Source: Pseudomonadota bacterium
GTDB lineage: Bacteria > Pseudomonadota > Gammaproteobacteria > Xanthomonadales > Ahniellaceae
DNA: 64,000 nt
Assembly: GCA_022843465.1 (NCBI GenBank)
Contig: JALHNO010000001.1
Coordinates: 198,787 to 262,786 of the forward strand
Direction: 5' to 3'
In this document: piece by piece, positions 16,886 to 25,039 of the stretch
Position numbering within the stretch: position 1 is the first letter of the stretch
Layout: every line of letters starts with the position of its first letter
The notes under the pieces: model-generated
Seen by the model: only the letters and a program-made list of their open reading frames with translations
What the model was told of the DNA's origin: nothing
Database searches by the model: none
Position numbers and translations under genes: made by a program

Positions 16886-19602
16886 AGCGGATCCTGCTGT
16901 GGCTGCCCGGCCTCGGCCTCATCCTGCTGATCTGCTGGGAGCTCGCTGCGTACCGCCATGCCGAGTTGTCGGGTCAGAGCGTGCAATGCCCGCAACAGGC
17001 GCTCGCCCATGCGCAGTCGGCCACGCGCGGCTTCTGGCGACGCCCTCAGCGCATGCAGCACTGGCTGGCGCTGGCCCTGGCGCAGCGTGATTACAGTGTC
17101 CTGGCCTTGCATGGCGATCGGCTCGGTAGCGAGCACCCCGCATTGCAGGCAAGTATTTCGCTCGCGCTGGATAGTGCTGGACATGCGCGCGCGCAGCCGC
17201 TGGATGCCGACATGGTGCGCGCACTCTGCGCTGACGATCCCGGTCACTGCATCGAGCTGCGCATCACCGCCGCGCAGTGGTGGCTGCAGCGCGGCGACCA
17301 GCCCCAGCTTGCGCCGTCAGTGCTCGGCGTGACCGTCGCGGACTGTCTGCGCACGAGGTGCGTGGCTGCCGACGTCCGCCTCATCGACGCCGCCCTGCAA
17401 CTCAGTTGGCGTCTGCGCAGTGCGCGCGGTGAAGTGCATGACTGGCTGGCACAGCCGGATCCGCGGCTGGAGGCCACGGCGCGGACGCTCTGGCAGGCGC
17501 GCGCGGCCCTCGATCGTGATCAACTGGATGCTGCCGAGTCGGCGCTGGCAGCATTCAATGCCGACTGCGCAGGCCCCGACCAGCAGATTTCCGCGGCGCT
17601 GCTGCGCTCTTCGCTGGCCCTGCGCCGGGAGCGCTATCAGGACGCACACCAGGCGCTGTCCAGCGCCCGCCAGCAGATCGCAGGCAGCGGACAGCTGCGT
17701 GGTGCCGGCCAAGTGTTGCCGCACACCGCCTACCTCGCGCTCCGCCAGGGTCACTGGCAGCGCGCCGCCGCCGACTATCGCGCGTTGTCGGCCAGCGACG
17801 ACGCCTGGCAGCGACGCGACGGATGGGCCGGCCTCGGCCATACCCAGATGCACCTCGGCGCCTACGCCGAAGCCGACCAGAGCTATCTGCGCGCGCTCGA
17901 AGAGGATCTGCAGATCGCTGCCGGAGATCCGCGCTTCCGCAGCCGCATCCTGAGCATGCGCGCGCAATCGGCATTGCAGCGACGGAAGCCGGCGCTGGCC
18001 GAAGAGATCGTTGCAGAAGCCCTGCGTTTCGCCGAAACCGGCGACGACCTGGCCGGACGCGTCACCGGCTGGCTGACGGTCGCCGATGTACGGCATCGGC
18101 TTGGCCAGTCAGCGGCCGCACTCGACGCGATCGACTTCGCCTTGTCGCTGCAATGGCAGACCGGACCTGGAGACAGTTCGCCCTTCCTGTCGACCCAGTA
18201 TGTGCAGGCGATTGAACGCGTGCACGCACTGGCCCGTGACGCGCCCGAATTGCGCGCGCGCGCCCTCGGGACCCTCTGGGGGCTGCTCGAGGCGATGCGC
18301 CATCGTCCGCTCTGGCAGAGCCCAGCGGCGCGACCGTCCGCTGGCGCGCGGATGGCTGTCGATCCGGAACTGATGAGTCGCCACCTCGATAGCGATAGCC
18401 AGGTCCTGGTGTTCGGGTTCGCCGGCGAGCAGGCGTTCGTGCTGCGTCTGGATCGAGCTGGACTGGTCCTCACCGATCTGCCCGCAGCGCGCGCCGGGCT
18501 GGAGGAATTGTCGGCACGCTGGCTCGGCGCGATGCGGCAGGCACAGCATGGCGTGTCGCCAGCGCATCTGGCTGGCCTGAGCACGCAACTGCATGCGGCC
18601 CTCATGCAGCCGATCTACGAGGCGGGCTTGCGGCGTGGGACGCGACTCATCGTGCTCGGCAGTGGCGCGCTGCGCAGTCTGCCGTGGCCCGGTTTGCAGG
18701 ATGCCGTCAGCAAACGCTTCCTGATTGAAGACCATGAGGTGCTCCATGTCGATACGCTGTTCTGGTCGCTGCGGCCGGCCTTGCAGAGTACACAGGGTCA
18801 GCTGGTCATCGCTGCGGCGGGCGCACCGCCCGGCGCCCGCGCCGAGGCCGAGTGGCTGGCGGGTCGCCTGGATACACCACTGATCGACGCGGCGCAGACC
18901 GAGCGCGATGACTTGCTGGGCCAGCTGTCCGGGGCCAGCCTGGTCCACTTCGCGGGCCACGCCAATGCCGACGCCGGCAATCCGCTCAACGCCTATCTGC
19001 AACTTGGCGATCCCGGGGGAAAGTCGGGGCGCTACACCGTGGCCGAGATTCTGCGCAGCCGGGTATCGGCACGCCTGATCGTGCTCGGCGCCTGCGAAAC
19101 CAGTTTCACCGGCCAGGCCAGCGACTGGACCCTGCCGGTGCAATCCGACCCGGCCAGTGCCTTCATCCATGCCGGGGCCTTTCAGGTAGTCAGCAGCATC
19201 CTGCCCGCCCACGATGAGACGACTGGTGCCCTGATGCGCGCGTTCTATCGGCATCTGCCCGATCACGATGCGGTCGCGGCGCTGGCCCTGGCGCAACGCG
19301 AACTCGCTGCCACTCAGCCACCCGCACTGTGGGCGGGGTTTCGCATCAGTGGCAGCTTTCTGGAAGATGCCGCGACTGCATCATCGATACCGAGCCTGGA
19401 ATCGCCGGGGTCTGGCCGAAGTCGCCATACTGGTGGCCCCTGGCGCACTGTTGCGCAGGGGATGTTGGCGCTGCAATCGCCAAGGATGGAACGGGTGGAG
19501 CGATCATGGCAGCACAGCGCGATATCGATGTTGACGATGCACTGGAAGACTTCGAGCGCCGCCACATCGCATTCGACGGCAACAGCAAGCGGGTGCTGGT
19601 AG
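16882..19602 (+). CDS. Membrane-anchored TPR-CHAT protein (caspase-like protease)
   Basis: 906 residues as read. The GTG start overlaps the anti-sigma stop and leads straight into KRILLWLPGLGLILLICWEL, a membrane anchor with positive charge on the cytoplasmic side, so the bulk should be periplasmic. Residues about 150-480 are TPR-like helical pairs (DQLDAAESALAAFNAD, EADQSYLRALEEDLQIAAG). Residues about 620-830 form the CHAT domain, with both catalytic residues present: LVHFAGHANAD (H693) and IVLGACETS (C738), then DPASAFIHAGAFQVVSS. CHAT domains are clan CD cysteine peptidases related to caspase and separase. After LWAGFRISGSF the frame continues about 80 residues with no domain and runs 97 bases into the next gene, suggesting a lost stop. 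It may cleave the anti-sigma or another periplasmic target; this is inference. Confidence 0.85.
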   Translation: MKRILLWLPGLGLILLICWELAAYRHAELSGQSVQCPQQALAHAQSATRGFWRRPQRMQHWLALALAQRDYSVLALHGDRLGSEHPALQASISLALDSAGHARAQPLDADMVRALCADDPGHCIELRITAAQWWLQRGDQPQLAPSVLGVTVADCLRTRCVAADVRLIDAALQLSWRLRSARGEVHDWLAQPDPRLEATARTLWQARAALDRDQLDAAESALAAFNADCAGPDQQISAALLRSSLALRRERYQDAHQALSSARQQIAGSGQLRGAGQVLPHTAYLALRQGHWQRAAADYRALSASDDAWQRRDGWAGLGHTQMHLGAYAEADQSYLRALEEDLQIAAGDPRFRSRILSMRAQSALQRRKPALAEEIVAEALRFAETGDDLAGRVTGWLTVADVRHRLGQSAAALDAIDFALSLQWQTGPGDSSPFLSTQYVQAIERVHALARDAPELRARALGTLWGLLEAMRHRPLWQSPAARPSAGARMAVDPELMSRHLDSDSQVLVFGFAGEQAFVLRLDRAGLVLTDLPAARAGLEELSARWLGAMRQAQHGVSPAHLAGLSTQLHAALMQPIYEAGLRRGTRLIVLGSGALRSLPWPGLQDAVSKRFLIEDHEVLHVDTLFWSLRPALQSTQGQLVIAAAGAPPGARAEAEWLAGRLDTPLIDAAQTERDDLLGQLSGASLVHFAGHANADAGNPLNAYLQLGDPGGKSGRYTVAEILRSRVSARLIVLGACETSFTGQASDWTLPVQSDPASAFIHAGAFQVVSSILPAHDETTGALMRAFYRHLPDHDAVAALALAQRELAATQPPALWAGFRISGSFLEDAATASSIPSLESPGSGRSRHTGGPWRTVAQGMLALQSPRMERVERSWQHSAISMLTMHWKTSSAATSHSTATASGCW

Positions 19603-20336
19603 CGGGCAGCGGGCCTGCCGTCATCGTGATGACCGAAATGCCCGGCATCACGCCGCAGGTCGCGCGCTTCGCGCGCTGGGTCCGCGACGCCGGATTCACC
19701 GTCTACCTGCCCTCGCTGTTTGGATGCGATGGCGCCGTGCCCACTGCCGAGGAGGGGTTGGCGGTGCTCAAGCGTGCCTGCGTCAGCGCCGAGTTTCGCG
19801 CCTTTGGCGCCAATCACTCGAGCCCGGTGACCCAGTGGCTGCGCGCGCTCGCGCGACTGGCGCACGCACAGTGCGGTGGTCCCGGCGTGGGCGCGATCGG
19901 CATGTGCTTTACCGGAAATTTCGCGCTGACGATGATGCTCGAAGCCTCGGTTCTGGCCCCTGTGCTGGCGCAGCCCTCGCTGCCGTTCGACGAGCCCGGT
20001 GGGTTGGAAATCGCGCCGACCGAACTGCAGGAAGTCGCAGCCCGCCTGCATCGCGAGGACCTCTCCGTACTGGCGTACCGCTTTGACGGCGATCGTTACT
20101 GCAGGGCGGAGCGATTTGCCGCCTACCGCGATGCACTGGGCGAGCGCTTTGTCGCGCATGTACTGCCCGACTCTGCTGCCCGCTGCAGCGGCCTGCCGCC
20201 CTTCACCGATCGCGTAGTCGCCAGCCCGCACAGCGTGCTGACTGCACATCTGATCGATGAGGCCGGACAGCCGACCGTGGCGGCCCGCGATGAGATCCTG
20301 GCGTTCTTTGCAGGCAGACTGCACCCGCCCACTTGA
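19506..20336 (+). CDS. Dienelactone hydrolase-family alpha/beta hydrolase
   Basis: 276 residues. GMCFTGNFA places a cysteine nucleophile (C134) at the G-x-C-x-G elbow, as in dienelactone hydrolases. EMPGITP near the N-terminus and the final PHSVLTAHLIDE, with the likely catalytic His, complete the family pattern. These cytoplasmic enzymes open lactone rings; many homologues are carboxylesterases of unknown substrate. The ATG at 19506 is preceded by a weak GGAGCG, and the start lies inside the extended 3' end of the CHAT gene in another frame. I regard this start as real because the protein begins with normal family sequence. A functional link with the CHAT operon is not evident. Confidence 0.83.
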   Translation: MAAQRDIDVDDALEDFERRHIAFDGNSKRVLVAGSGPAVIVMTEMPGITPQVARFARWVRDAGFTVYLPSLFGCDGAVPTAEEGLAVLKRACVSAEFRAFGANHSSPVTQWLRALARLAHAQCGGPGVGAIGMCFTGNFALTMMLEASVLAPVLAQPSLPFDEPGGLEIAPTELQEVAARLHREDLSVLAYRFDGDRYCRAERFAAYRDALGERFVAHVLPDSAARCSGLPPFTDRVVASPHSVLTAHLIDEAGQPTVAARDEILAFFAGRLHPPT

Positions 20337-20393
20337 GTCTCTGCTACCACTTAGGGTCGCGATCGACCATTCGCCGTCGTGTGCGCGCGTCGA

Positions 20394-20843
20394 TCACGGC
20401 TCGGCGGGAAAGTAATAGACACGACGGATCCGTCCCTGCTCGAATTCGTAGACAGAAAGACTGCGTTGGCTACGGGTGCCGGCTTTTCCGCGCCAGCTTG
20501 CCACTTCGACTGCAGATACCCGCTGCGCGCTGCTGCGCACCTCAGTCAGCCGCGATCGGCAACTCGGGCAGGACGCGAAGTATTTTCGCATGCTGTCGCC
20601 CAACGCGTTGCGCCCCTGGGTCTCGATGCTGATGCGGGTGCCGTCGATGCTGAGCCATTCGATGTCGATGTGTGCCAGCGACAGCATCGCCTCGATGTCA
20701 CGCTTGTTGAATGCGGCCACGAACTTGCGCACCAGGGTCCGCTGGTCGCCGCGCTCGGACGCTGCCGCGGCGGTGAACGGAATCAGTAGCGCCAACAGGA
20801 TCAGCATCAGCCTGTGGGCAGTACCCTTCGTGGCGGTCCTCAT
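20394..20843 (-). CDS. Secreted SnoaL/NTF2-like protein
   Basis: 149 residues from the ATG at 20843, with a signal peptide (LMLILLALLIPFTAAAA) in the first 30. The mature part is the cone-shaped NTF2 fold: TLVRKFVAAFNKRDIEAMLS, then HIDIEWLSIDGTRIS, GDSMRKYFASCPSCRSRLTE and a closing strand YEFEQGRIRRVYYFP. SnoaL-like domains bind or isomerise small hydrophobic ligands, but many family members have no known activity. An earlier in-frame ATG (20975) would add 44 residues of noncoding character, so I prefer 20843. Two nearby cysteines (CPSC) are unusual and might form a redox pair or metal site. Confidence 0.72.
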   Translation of the reverse strand: MRTATKGTAHRLMLILLALLIPFTAAAASERGDQRTLVRKFVAAFNKRDIEAMLSLAHIDIEWLSIDGTRISIETQGRNALGDSMRKYFASCPSCRSRLTEVRSSAQRVSAVEVASWRGKAGTRSQRSLSVYEFEQGRIRRVYYFPAEP

Positions 20844-20953
20844 TCCAGTGGTCCTGCGCAGTGTGCCGAACGCGATGGTAGAGCATGCCTGGATCATGTC
20901 GACACGGCTGGCGCAAACGCCCAGCCTGTCCTGGGGTGCAACAACACACCAGG

Positions 20954-21424
20954 ATGCAGACACGGGCATGGCCAAATGGGAAGCGGCATGTGCTCGGGAC
21001 CGCCTCAGCGGCCGATCTGCTGTTCACTTCGGCGTGCGATGGCAAGGCCGAAATTTTCCTGCTGCCCGTCGGCGTGAGCGAATGGCGCGGTCTGAGCCAG
21101 CACGAAGCCGGCGACAATTGGCCGGTATGGTCTGCCGATGGCCGCTGGATCGCGTTCTATTCCGACAACAACAAGCACGCGCGCCTGCAGATCATCGACG
21201 TCCGCGGCAAGCGCCGGCGCAGCGTTCTTGCCGAGGGCAAGAACTGGTATCCACGCTGGTCCGCCGATGGTCGCTGGCTGATCTATACCGCGCCCGCCGC
21301 CGGCGGTGTCGACGGCAATACCGATGTGCTGGCGGTGCCGGTCAAGGGCAAGCCGACACCGGTACTGCTGACCTCCGGTGCGGCCCGCGATCTGGAGGCG
21401 AGTTGGCGGCCGCGCGGCAACTGA
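20954..21424 (+). CDS. Short PD40/TolB-type beta-propeller protein, possibly a truncated gene
   Basis: The frame encodes about 156 residues. The recognisable part starts at AADLLFTSACDGKAEIFLLP and contains two clear PD40 blades: GDNWPVWSADGRWIAFYSDN and NWYPRWSADGRWLIYTA. It ends EASWRPRGN. PD40 repeats form beta-propellers in TolB, WD40-like lipoproteins and prolyl oligopeptidases, normally with six or seven blades. Only about two are present here. The start is uncertain (ATG 20954; another at 20885), with no signal peptide and no clear ribosome-binding site. I read it as either a small cytoplasmic protein or the remaining 3' end of a larger propeller gene whose front was lost. Confidence 0.5.
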   Translation: MQTRAWPNGKRHVLGTASAADLLFTSACDGKAEIFLLPVGVSEWRGLSQHEAGDNWPVWSADGRWIAFYSDNNKHARLQIIDVRGKRRRSVLAEGKNWYPRWSADGRWLIYTAPAAGGVDGNTDVLAVPVKGKPTPVLLTSGAARDLEASWRPRGN

Positions 21425-21456
21425 ACCAGGGCACGGTAACGCGCAGCTGCAAGGAC

Positions 21457-22587
21457 TCAGGCGCCGTCGATCCAGGTTTCGAGCACGTTCAGTGCGTCGT
21501 CCAGCAGCACCAGATTGGCGCGATAGCCGGGCGCGATATGGCCAACTTCATCGTCGATGCCGAGGAACGCGGCGGGCTGGCTGCTCGTCATCCGTGCCGC
21601 TTCGACCAAGGTCAGATCGAGCATCTGCACTGCATTGCGCAGCGCACTGGCCATATCCAGCGCCGAGCCCGACAGCGTGCCCTGGTCGTCGATGCACTGG
21701 CCGTCGCGTACCAGGATCCGGCGGCCCTGCAACTGGAACTCGCTGGCATCGCTGCCGACGATCGGCATGGCATCGGTGACCAGCATGAAGTGCTCGGGCC
21801 CACGTGCGCGCAAGGCAATCTGCAGCACCACCGGATCGACATGCCAGCCATCGACGATGATGCCGCACCAGGTCGAGCGGGCATGCAGGGCGGCGCCGAC
21901 CACGCCGGGGGTTCGGCTCAGCATCGGCGACATCGCATTGAACAGATGGGTGAAGCCGGTCACGCCGTGCTGCAGTGCTTCGTTGATCTGTGCGTACGAG
22001 GCATTGCTGTGGCCGGCGGCGACCACGACACCGGCATCGGCCAGCAGGCGGATGGTTTCCATGCTGGTGTGTTCCGGGGCCAGGGTCACCAGGGTGCGGC
22101 CGTGCTGCAACGAGGACAACAGGCGAACATGCGTGGGTTCCAGCCTGCGGATGTGCGCTGCATTGTGCGCGCCCTTGCGGGTCTCGCTGATGAAGGGGCC
22201 TTCGATATGAATGCCACTGACGCCCGGCACGCCGGCGACGATGGCCGCATCGACGGCGGCGATGGCGCGTTCGAGCACTGCGAAGTCATCGCTGATCAGG
22301 GTCGGCAGGAAACTGGTCGTGCCAAAGCGTCGATGCGCTGCCGCGATCGCGGCAATCGACTCGACGGTCGGCGCGTCGTTGAACAGCACGCCGCCGCCGC
22401 CATTGACCTGGCTGTCGACAAAGCCCGGCAGCAGCGTTGCCCCACCAAGATCGCGGCCATCATGCGCGCGCGGGTCATCGGCAGCGACGATATCGCTGAT
22501 GCGGCCATCGTCGATCAGCAGCGCTCGATCACGGACGAAGCCCTCGTCGAGCAGCAGTTGCATATTGCGGAGCGCAAGGGTGCTCAC
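21457..22587 (-). CDS. nagA: N-acetylglucosamine-6-phosphate deacetylase
   Basis: 376 residues, the usual NagA length. The amidohydrolase metal sites are visible: LPGFVDSQVNGGGG at the start of the barrel, HIEGPFIS with the metal-binding Glu, VVAAGHSNASYAQI with a His ligand, VDGWHVDP, and the catalytic Asp in LVTDAMP. It removes acetate from GlcNAc-6-phosphate to give glucosamine-6-phosphate in the cytoplasm, the step after PTS uptake. Its start overlaps the stop of the SIS-domain gene by four bases, so the two are co-translated, with the GntR regulator upstream. The gene set at 21457-34589 gives it a clear role in chitin-sugar use. Confidence 0.95.
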   Translation of the reverse strand: MSTLALRNMQLLLDEGFVRDRALLIDDGRISDIVAADDPRAHDGRDLGGATLLPGFVDSQVNGGGGVLFNDAPTVESIAAIAAAHRRFGTTSFLPTLISDDFAVLERAIAAVDAAIVAGVPGVSGIHIEGPFISETRKGAHNAAHIRRLEPTHVRLLSSLQHGRTLVTLAPEHTSMETIRLLADAGVVVAAGHSNASYAQINEALQHGVTGFTHLFNAMSPMLSRTPGVVGAALHARSTWCGIIVDGWHVDPVVLQIALRARGPEHFMLVTDAMPIVGSDASEFQLQGRRILVRDGQCIDDQGTLSGSALDMASALRNAVQMLDLTLVEAARMTSSQPAAFLGIDDEVGHIAPGYRANLVLLDDALNVLETWIDGA

Positions 22588-23648
22588 AGCGTCCGCGTCA
22601 CCTTGCGCAGATGCGGTGGCTGGTCGGGGTCGTGACCGCGCTCGACCGCAAGGGCATTGACCAGCCGATAGAAGCTCTGGATCAGCAACAGGGGCTCGAT
22701 CACCGGGTGCGCCTTCATCGTCGGCAGAACCAGGGCGCCCGGCGCGCTGACGCCGGCGCTGATCACCGCGACATCGCGGCTCAACAGTTCGGCTGCGAGT
22801 GCTGCCACGCCATCACGGGTTTCATCGTGCTGTGCCAGCAGCAGAGCAGGAAAACCGGGGCCGAGCAGGGCCTGTGGTCCATGCAGTACCTCGGCACTGC
22901 TGAAGGCCTCGGCATGCAGACCGCTGGTCTCCTTGCACTTCAGTGCTGCTTCCTGGGCAATGCCCAGTCCCAGTCCGCGGCCGATTACGAACAGATGCTG
23001 GCTTGTGCACAGCGTCGGCAATGCTGCACTCCAGTCCTGCTGCCAGGCGCTTTCGAGCAGGTCTGGCGCAGCGCGCAATTCGGCGAGCAGGGCTTCGTCG
23101 TCGGTCCAGGTCGCGACCAGATGGACCATGGCGGCGAGCGAGGCGATAAATGACTTGCTGGCGGCGACACTGCGTTCGACTCCCGCACACAGCGGTATCG
23201 TGTGCTGGGCCACGCGTGCCAGCGGAGCGTCCTCGCTGTTGATCAGGGCGATCACGGTGGCGCCGGCGCCGCGCGCTGCTTCGGCACTGGCAATCAGATC
23301 CGGGCTGCGCCCCGATTGCGAGATCGCCAGAAACAGCGTGTCGCGAAAATTCTGCCGACCGGGATAGATCGAACTGACCGATGGCGCCGCCGAGGCGGTG
23401 ACCACACCCGCCTGGGTTTCGATCAGGTACTTGGCATAGGTCGCGGCATGATCGGAACTGCCGCGGGCGCAGGTCACCACCAGGCGTGGCGACTGTTTGC
23501 GCAGCACCGCGCTGATCGCCAGCAGATCGCTGTGATTGCGTGCGTACTGGGTGCGCAGCACCGCTGCCGATTCGGCGGCTTCGGTGAACAGCAGGGTGCG
23601 CGCCGTACGGGCCGTCGTGGTCGCGAAGGACTGATCGCTGGCGATCAT
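22584..23648 (-). CDS. SIS-domain glucosamine-6-phosphate deaminase (NagB-II type)
   Basis: About 354 residues with two SIS domains: VVTCARGSSDHAATYAKYLI and ISQSGRSPDLI in the first, and LFVIGRGLGLGIAQEAALKC plus SSAEVLHGPQAL in the second. The protein resembles the isomerase half of GlmS without its glutaminase half, and such stand-alone forms beside nagA in Gammaproteobacteria deaminate glucosamine-6-phosphate to fructose-6-phosphate. The start at 23648 (MIASDQSF) is preferred over 23684 because the latter would overlap the 3' end of the GntR gene. The gene is followed by nagA with a four-base overlap. Usual symbol nagB-II; I leave the symbol blank because the name is not uniform. Confidence 0.9.
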   Translation of the reverse strand: MIASDQSFATTTARTARTLLFTEAAESAAVLRTQYARNHSDLLAISAVLRKQSPRLVVTCARGSSDHAATYAKYLIETQAGVVTASAAPSVSSIYPGRQNFRDTLFLAISQSGRSPDLIASAEAARGAGATVIALINSEDAPLARVAQHTIPLCAGVERSVAASKSFIASLAAMVHLVATWTDDEALLAELRAAPDLLESAWQQDWSAALPTLCTSQHLFVIGRGLGLGIAQEAALKCKETSGLHAEAFSSAEVLHGPQALLGPGFPALLLAQHDETRDGVAALAAELLSRDVAVISAGVSAPGALVLPTMKAHPVIEPLLLIQSFYRLVNALAVERGHDPDQPPHLRKVTRTL

Positions 23649-23670
23649 GACGCGCACTGACCGCAGCGCG

Positions 23671-24414
23671 TCACGTCGGCACACTTAGTTCGGCAACGAA
23701 GTCGTAGGTGTCGCCGCGGTAGATCGACTGCGAAAACTCGACCGCCGTGCCATCGCGCAGGAAGCCGATGCGCTCGACCAGCAGGCCGGCGTCACCGGGA
23801 CTGGCCTTGAGCAGGTTGGCCTGTTCGGCATTGAGCAGCAGGGCGCGCAATCGCTGCAGCGCGCGCACCGGACGATTGCCGGCGCGTTCCAGCGCTTCGT
23901 ACAGCGACTCGTCGACGCTTTCCAGAGAAGCCAGGCTGGACGCCACCAGGGTGGCGTACTCGATCGACATCGGCGCGTTGTCGGCGTAGCGCACGCGATG
24001 GAAGCGGAACACCGGGGTGCCCGGGCTCAGGCGCAGTACCAGCACTTCTTCGGGCGTCACCGTGCCGGCAGAACGCCGGATCCAGACGCTGTGCGGATTG
24101 CGCCCGCGCGCGCGCATGTCCTCCGAGAACGAAGTGAGCTTGGCGAAATTCTTTTCGATGCGCGCCGAGACGAAATTGCCCGAACCCTGGCGGCTGACCA
24201 GCAGCCCTTCCTTGACCAGTCCATCGATTGCCTTGCGGATGGTGATGCGTGATACCGCGAGTTCCGAGGCGAGATCGCGCTCGGCCGGCAGTGCGTCCTC
24301 GGGGCCAAGGATGCGCTTGTCGATGGCATCACGCAGCACCCGCTGCACCTGCTGATAGAGCGGCTGACTGTTGTTCGGATCGAGCGGCTTGAGCAGTTGT
24401 GCCAGCGCGTTCAT
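23671..24414 (-). CDS. GntR/HutC-family repressor of GlcNAc use (NagQ-like)
   Basis: 247 residues. The N-terminal winged helix reads PLYQQVQRVLRDAI, LPAERDLASELAVSRITIRK and GLLVSRQGSGNFV, the standard GntR signature. Residues about 85-240 are a UTRA effector domain of the HutC subfamily (SPGTPVFRFHRVRYADNAPM, VERIGFLRDGTAVEFSQSIY). The UTRA domain usually binds a phosphosugar such as GlcNAc-6-phosphate. It is the first gene of a minus-strand operon with the deaminase and nagA, and divergent from the TonB receptor. Paired boxes upstream of it (24486-24503) and of the receptor (24850-24878) are its likely operators. The closest named relative I know is NagQ of Xanthomonas. Confidence 0.9.
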   Translation of the reverse strand: MNALAQLLKPLDPNNSQPLYQQVQRVLRDAIDKRILGPEDALPAERDLASELAVSRITIRKAIDGLVKEGLLVSRQGSGNFVSARIEKNFAKLTSFSEDMRARGRNPHSVWIRRSAGTVTPEEVLVLRLSPGTPVFRFHRVRYADNAPMSIEYATLVASSLASLESVDESLYEALERAGNRPVRALQRLRALLLNAEQANLLKASPGDAGLLVERIGFLRDGTAVEFSQSIYRGDTYDFVAELSVPT

Positions 24415-24485
24415 GCGGACGTCCCAGATTGTCGAAACCTCGGGCCGGCCGCGGATGCAAGGTCGGCCGGTCATTGCCTGCAATT

Positions 24486-24503
24486 AGTACCACAACAATA
24501 CCA
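24486..24503 (-). promoter_or_regulatory. Putative NagQ-type operator ahead of the GntR-nagA operon
   Basis: On the minus strand, TGGTATT (24503-24497) and TGGTACT (24492-24486) are direct repeats separated by GTTG, so their starts are 11 bases apart, one helical turn. This matches my recollection of the NagQ box in Xanthomonas: two TGGTATT units separated by four bases. It lies about 70 bases upstream of the regulator's start codon, in position for autoregulation. Confidence 0.6.
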
Positions 24504-24849
24504 AAAAGCTAGAGTGGTCTTTGTAAAGAAACAGCTATTTGGTCAGTTCGCCACACGTCAGTGCACTCGTCGGTCGCCTCACGGCATCTGCGCATGCTGG
24601 GAACTGCGAGCCGCTGCCAATGGTTTTCAGCCTGAAAAGCCCTTCCTTAGTCGTGCAGGTGGGAGCCAGGGCCCCACATCCAGAGCCGTCCACGACCGCG
24701 CGATATGCATCGATCATGCCTCCAAGCGGCGCCAAAGTCGCGCTGGCTGCCCGGTTCTGCCAGGTAAATCCTCGTATAAACAGGATGTTGGGATCATCGG
24801 ACACGGTTTCGCAAAAAAATTGCGATCAGGACTAGCGCTGCCGCGACAT

Positions 24850-24878
24850 TGGTAGCATACTGGCATTGCATTGGTAGT
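24850..24878 (+). promoter_or_regulatory. Putative NagQ-type operator, three tandem boxes, ahead of the TonB receptor
   Basis: TGGTAGC (24850), TGGCATT (24861) and TGGTAGT (24872) are in the same orientation, each spaced by four bases, giving an 11-base period. The units are less perfect than those at 24486-24503 but there are three instead of two. The site is about 160 bases upstream of the receptor's ATG, where it could control the whole plus-strand arm. Confidence 0.5.
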
Positions 24879-25039
24879 GTTGTGAGGATCCTGGAGGGAG
24901 ACCAAACCAGCACCGCTTCCGACCGGTCCGATACTGGATTCTGGCCAGGAGCCGCGCCGGATGGGGGACTGCCCGGCCCAGCTCGAAGCGTCCGCAACAG
25001 GCTGCACATGCATCCACCAGCCACCATTGAGGATGACCC

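Larger units (their letters stand above)
24415..25039. other. Divergent control region of the GlcNAc gene cluster
   Basis: 625 bases between the GntR-led operon and the TonB receptor. It holds two sets of TGGTATT-like boxes, listed separately, one near each divergent unit. CGCAA-AAAAA-TTGCG at about 24812-24826 is an AT-rich hairpin. The several open frames here have noncoding composition and no signal peptides. The ribosome-binding site for the receptor is TGAGGA just upstream of 25040. Confidence 0.7.

Noticed and set aside
20476-22635. A 719-residue open frame on the plus strand
   Set aside because: Most of it is antisense to nagA and the NTF2-like gene, both of which have full family signatures on the minus strand. 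No domain is visible in the plus-strand reading.
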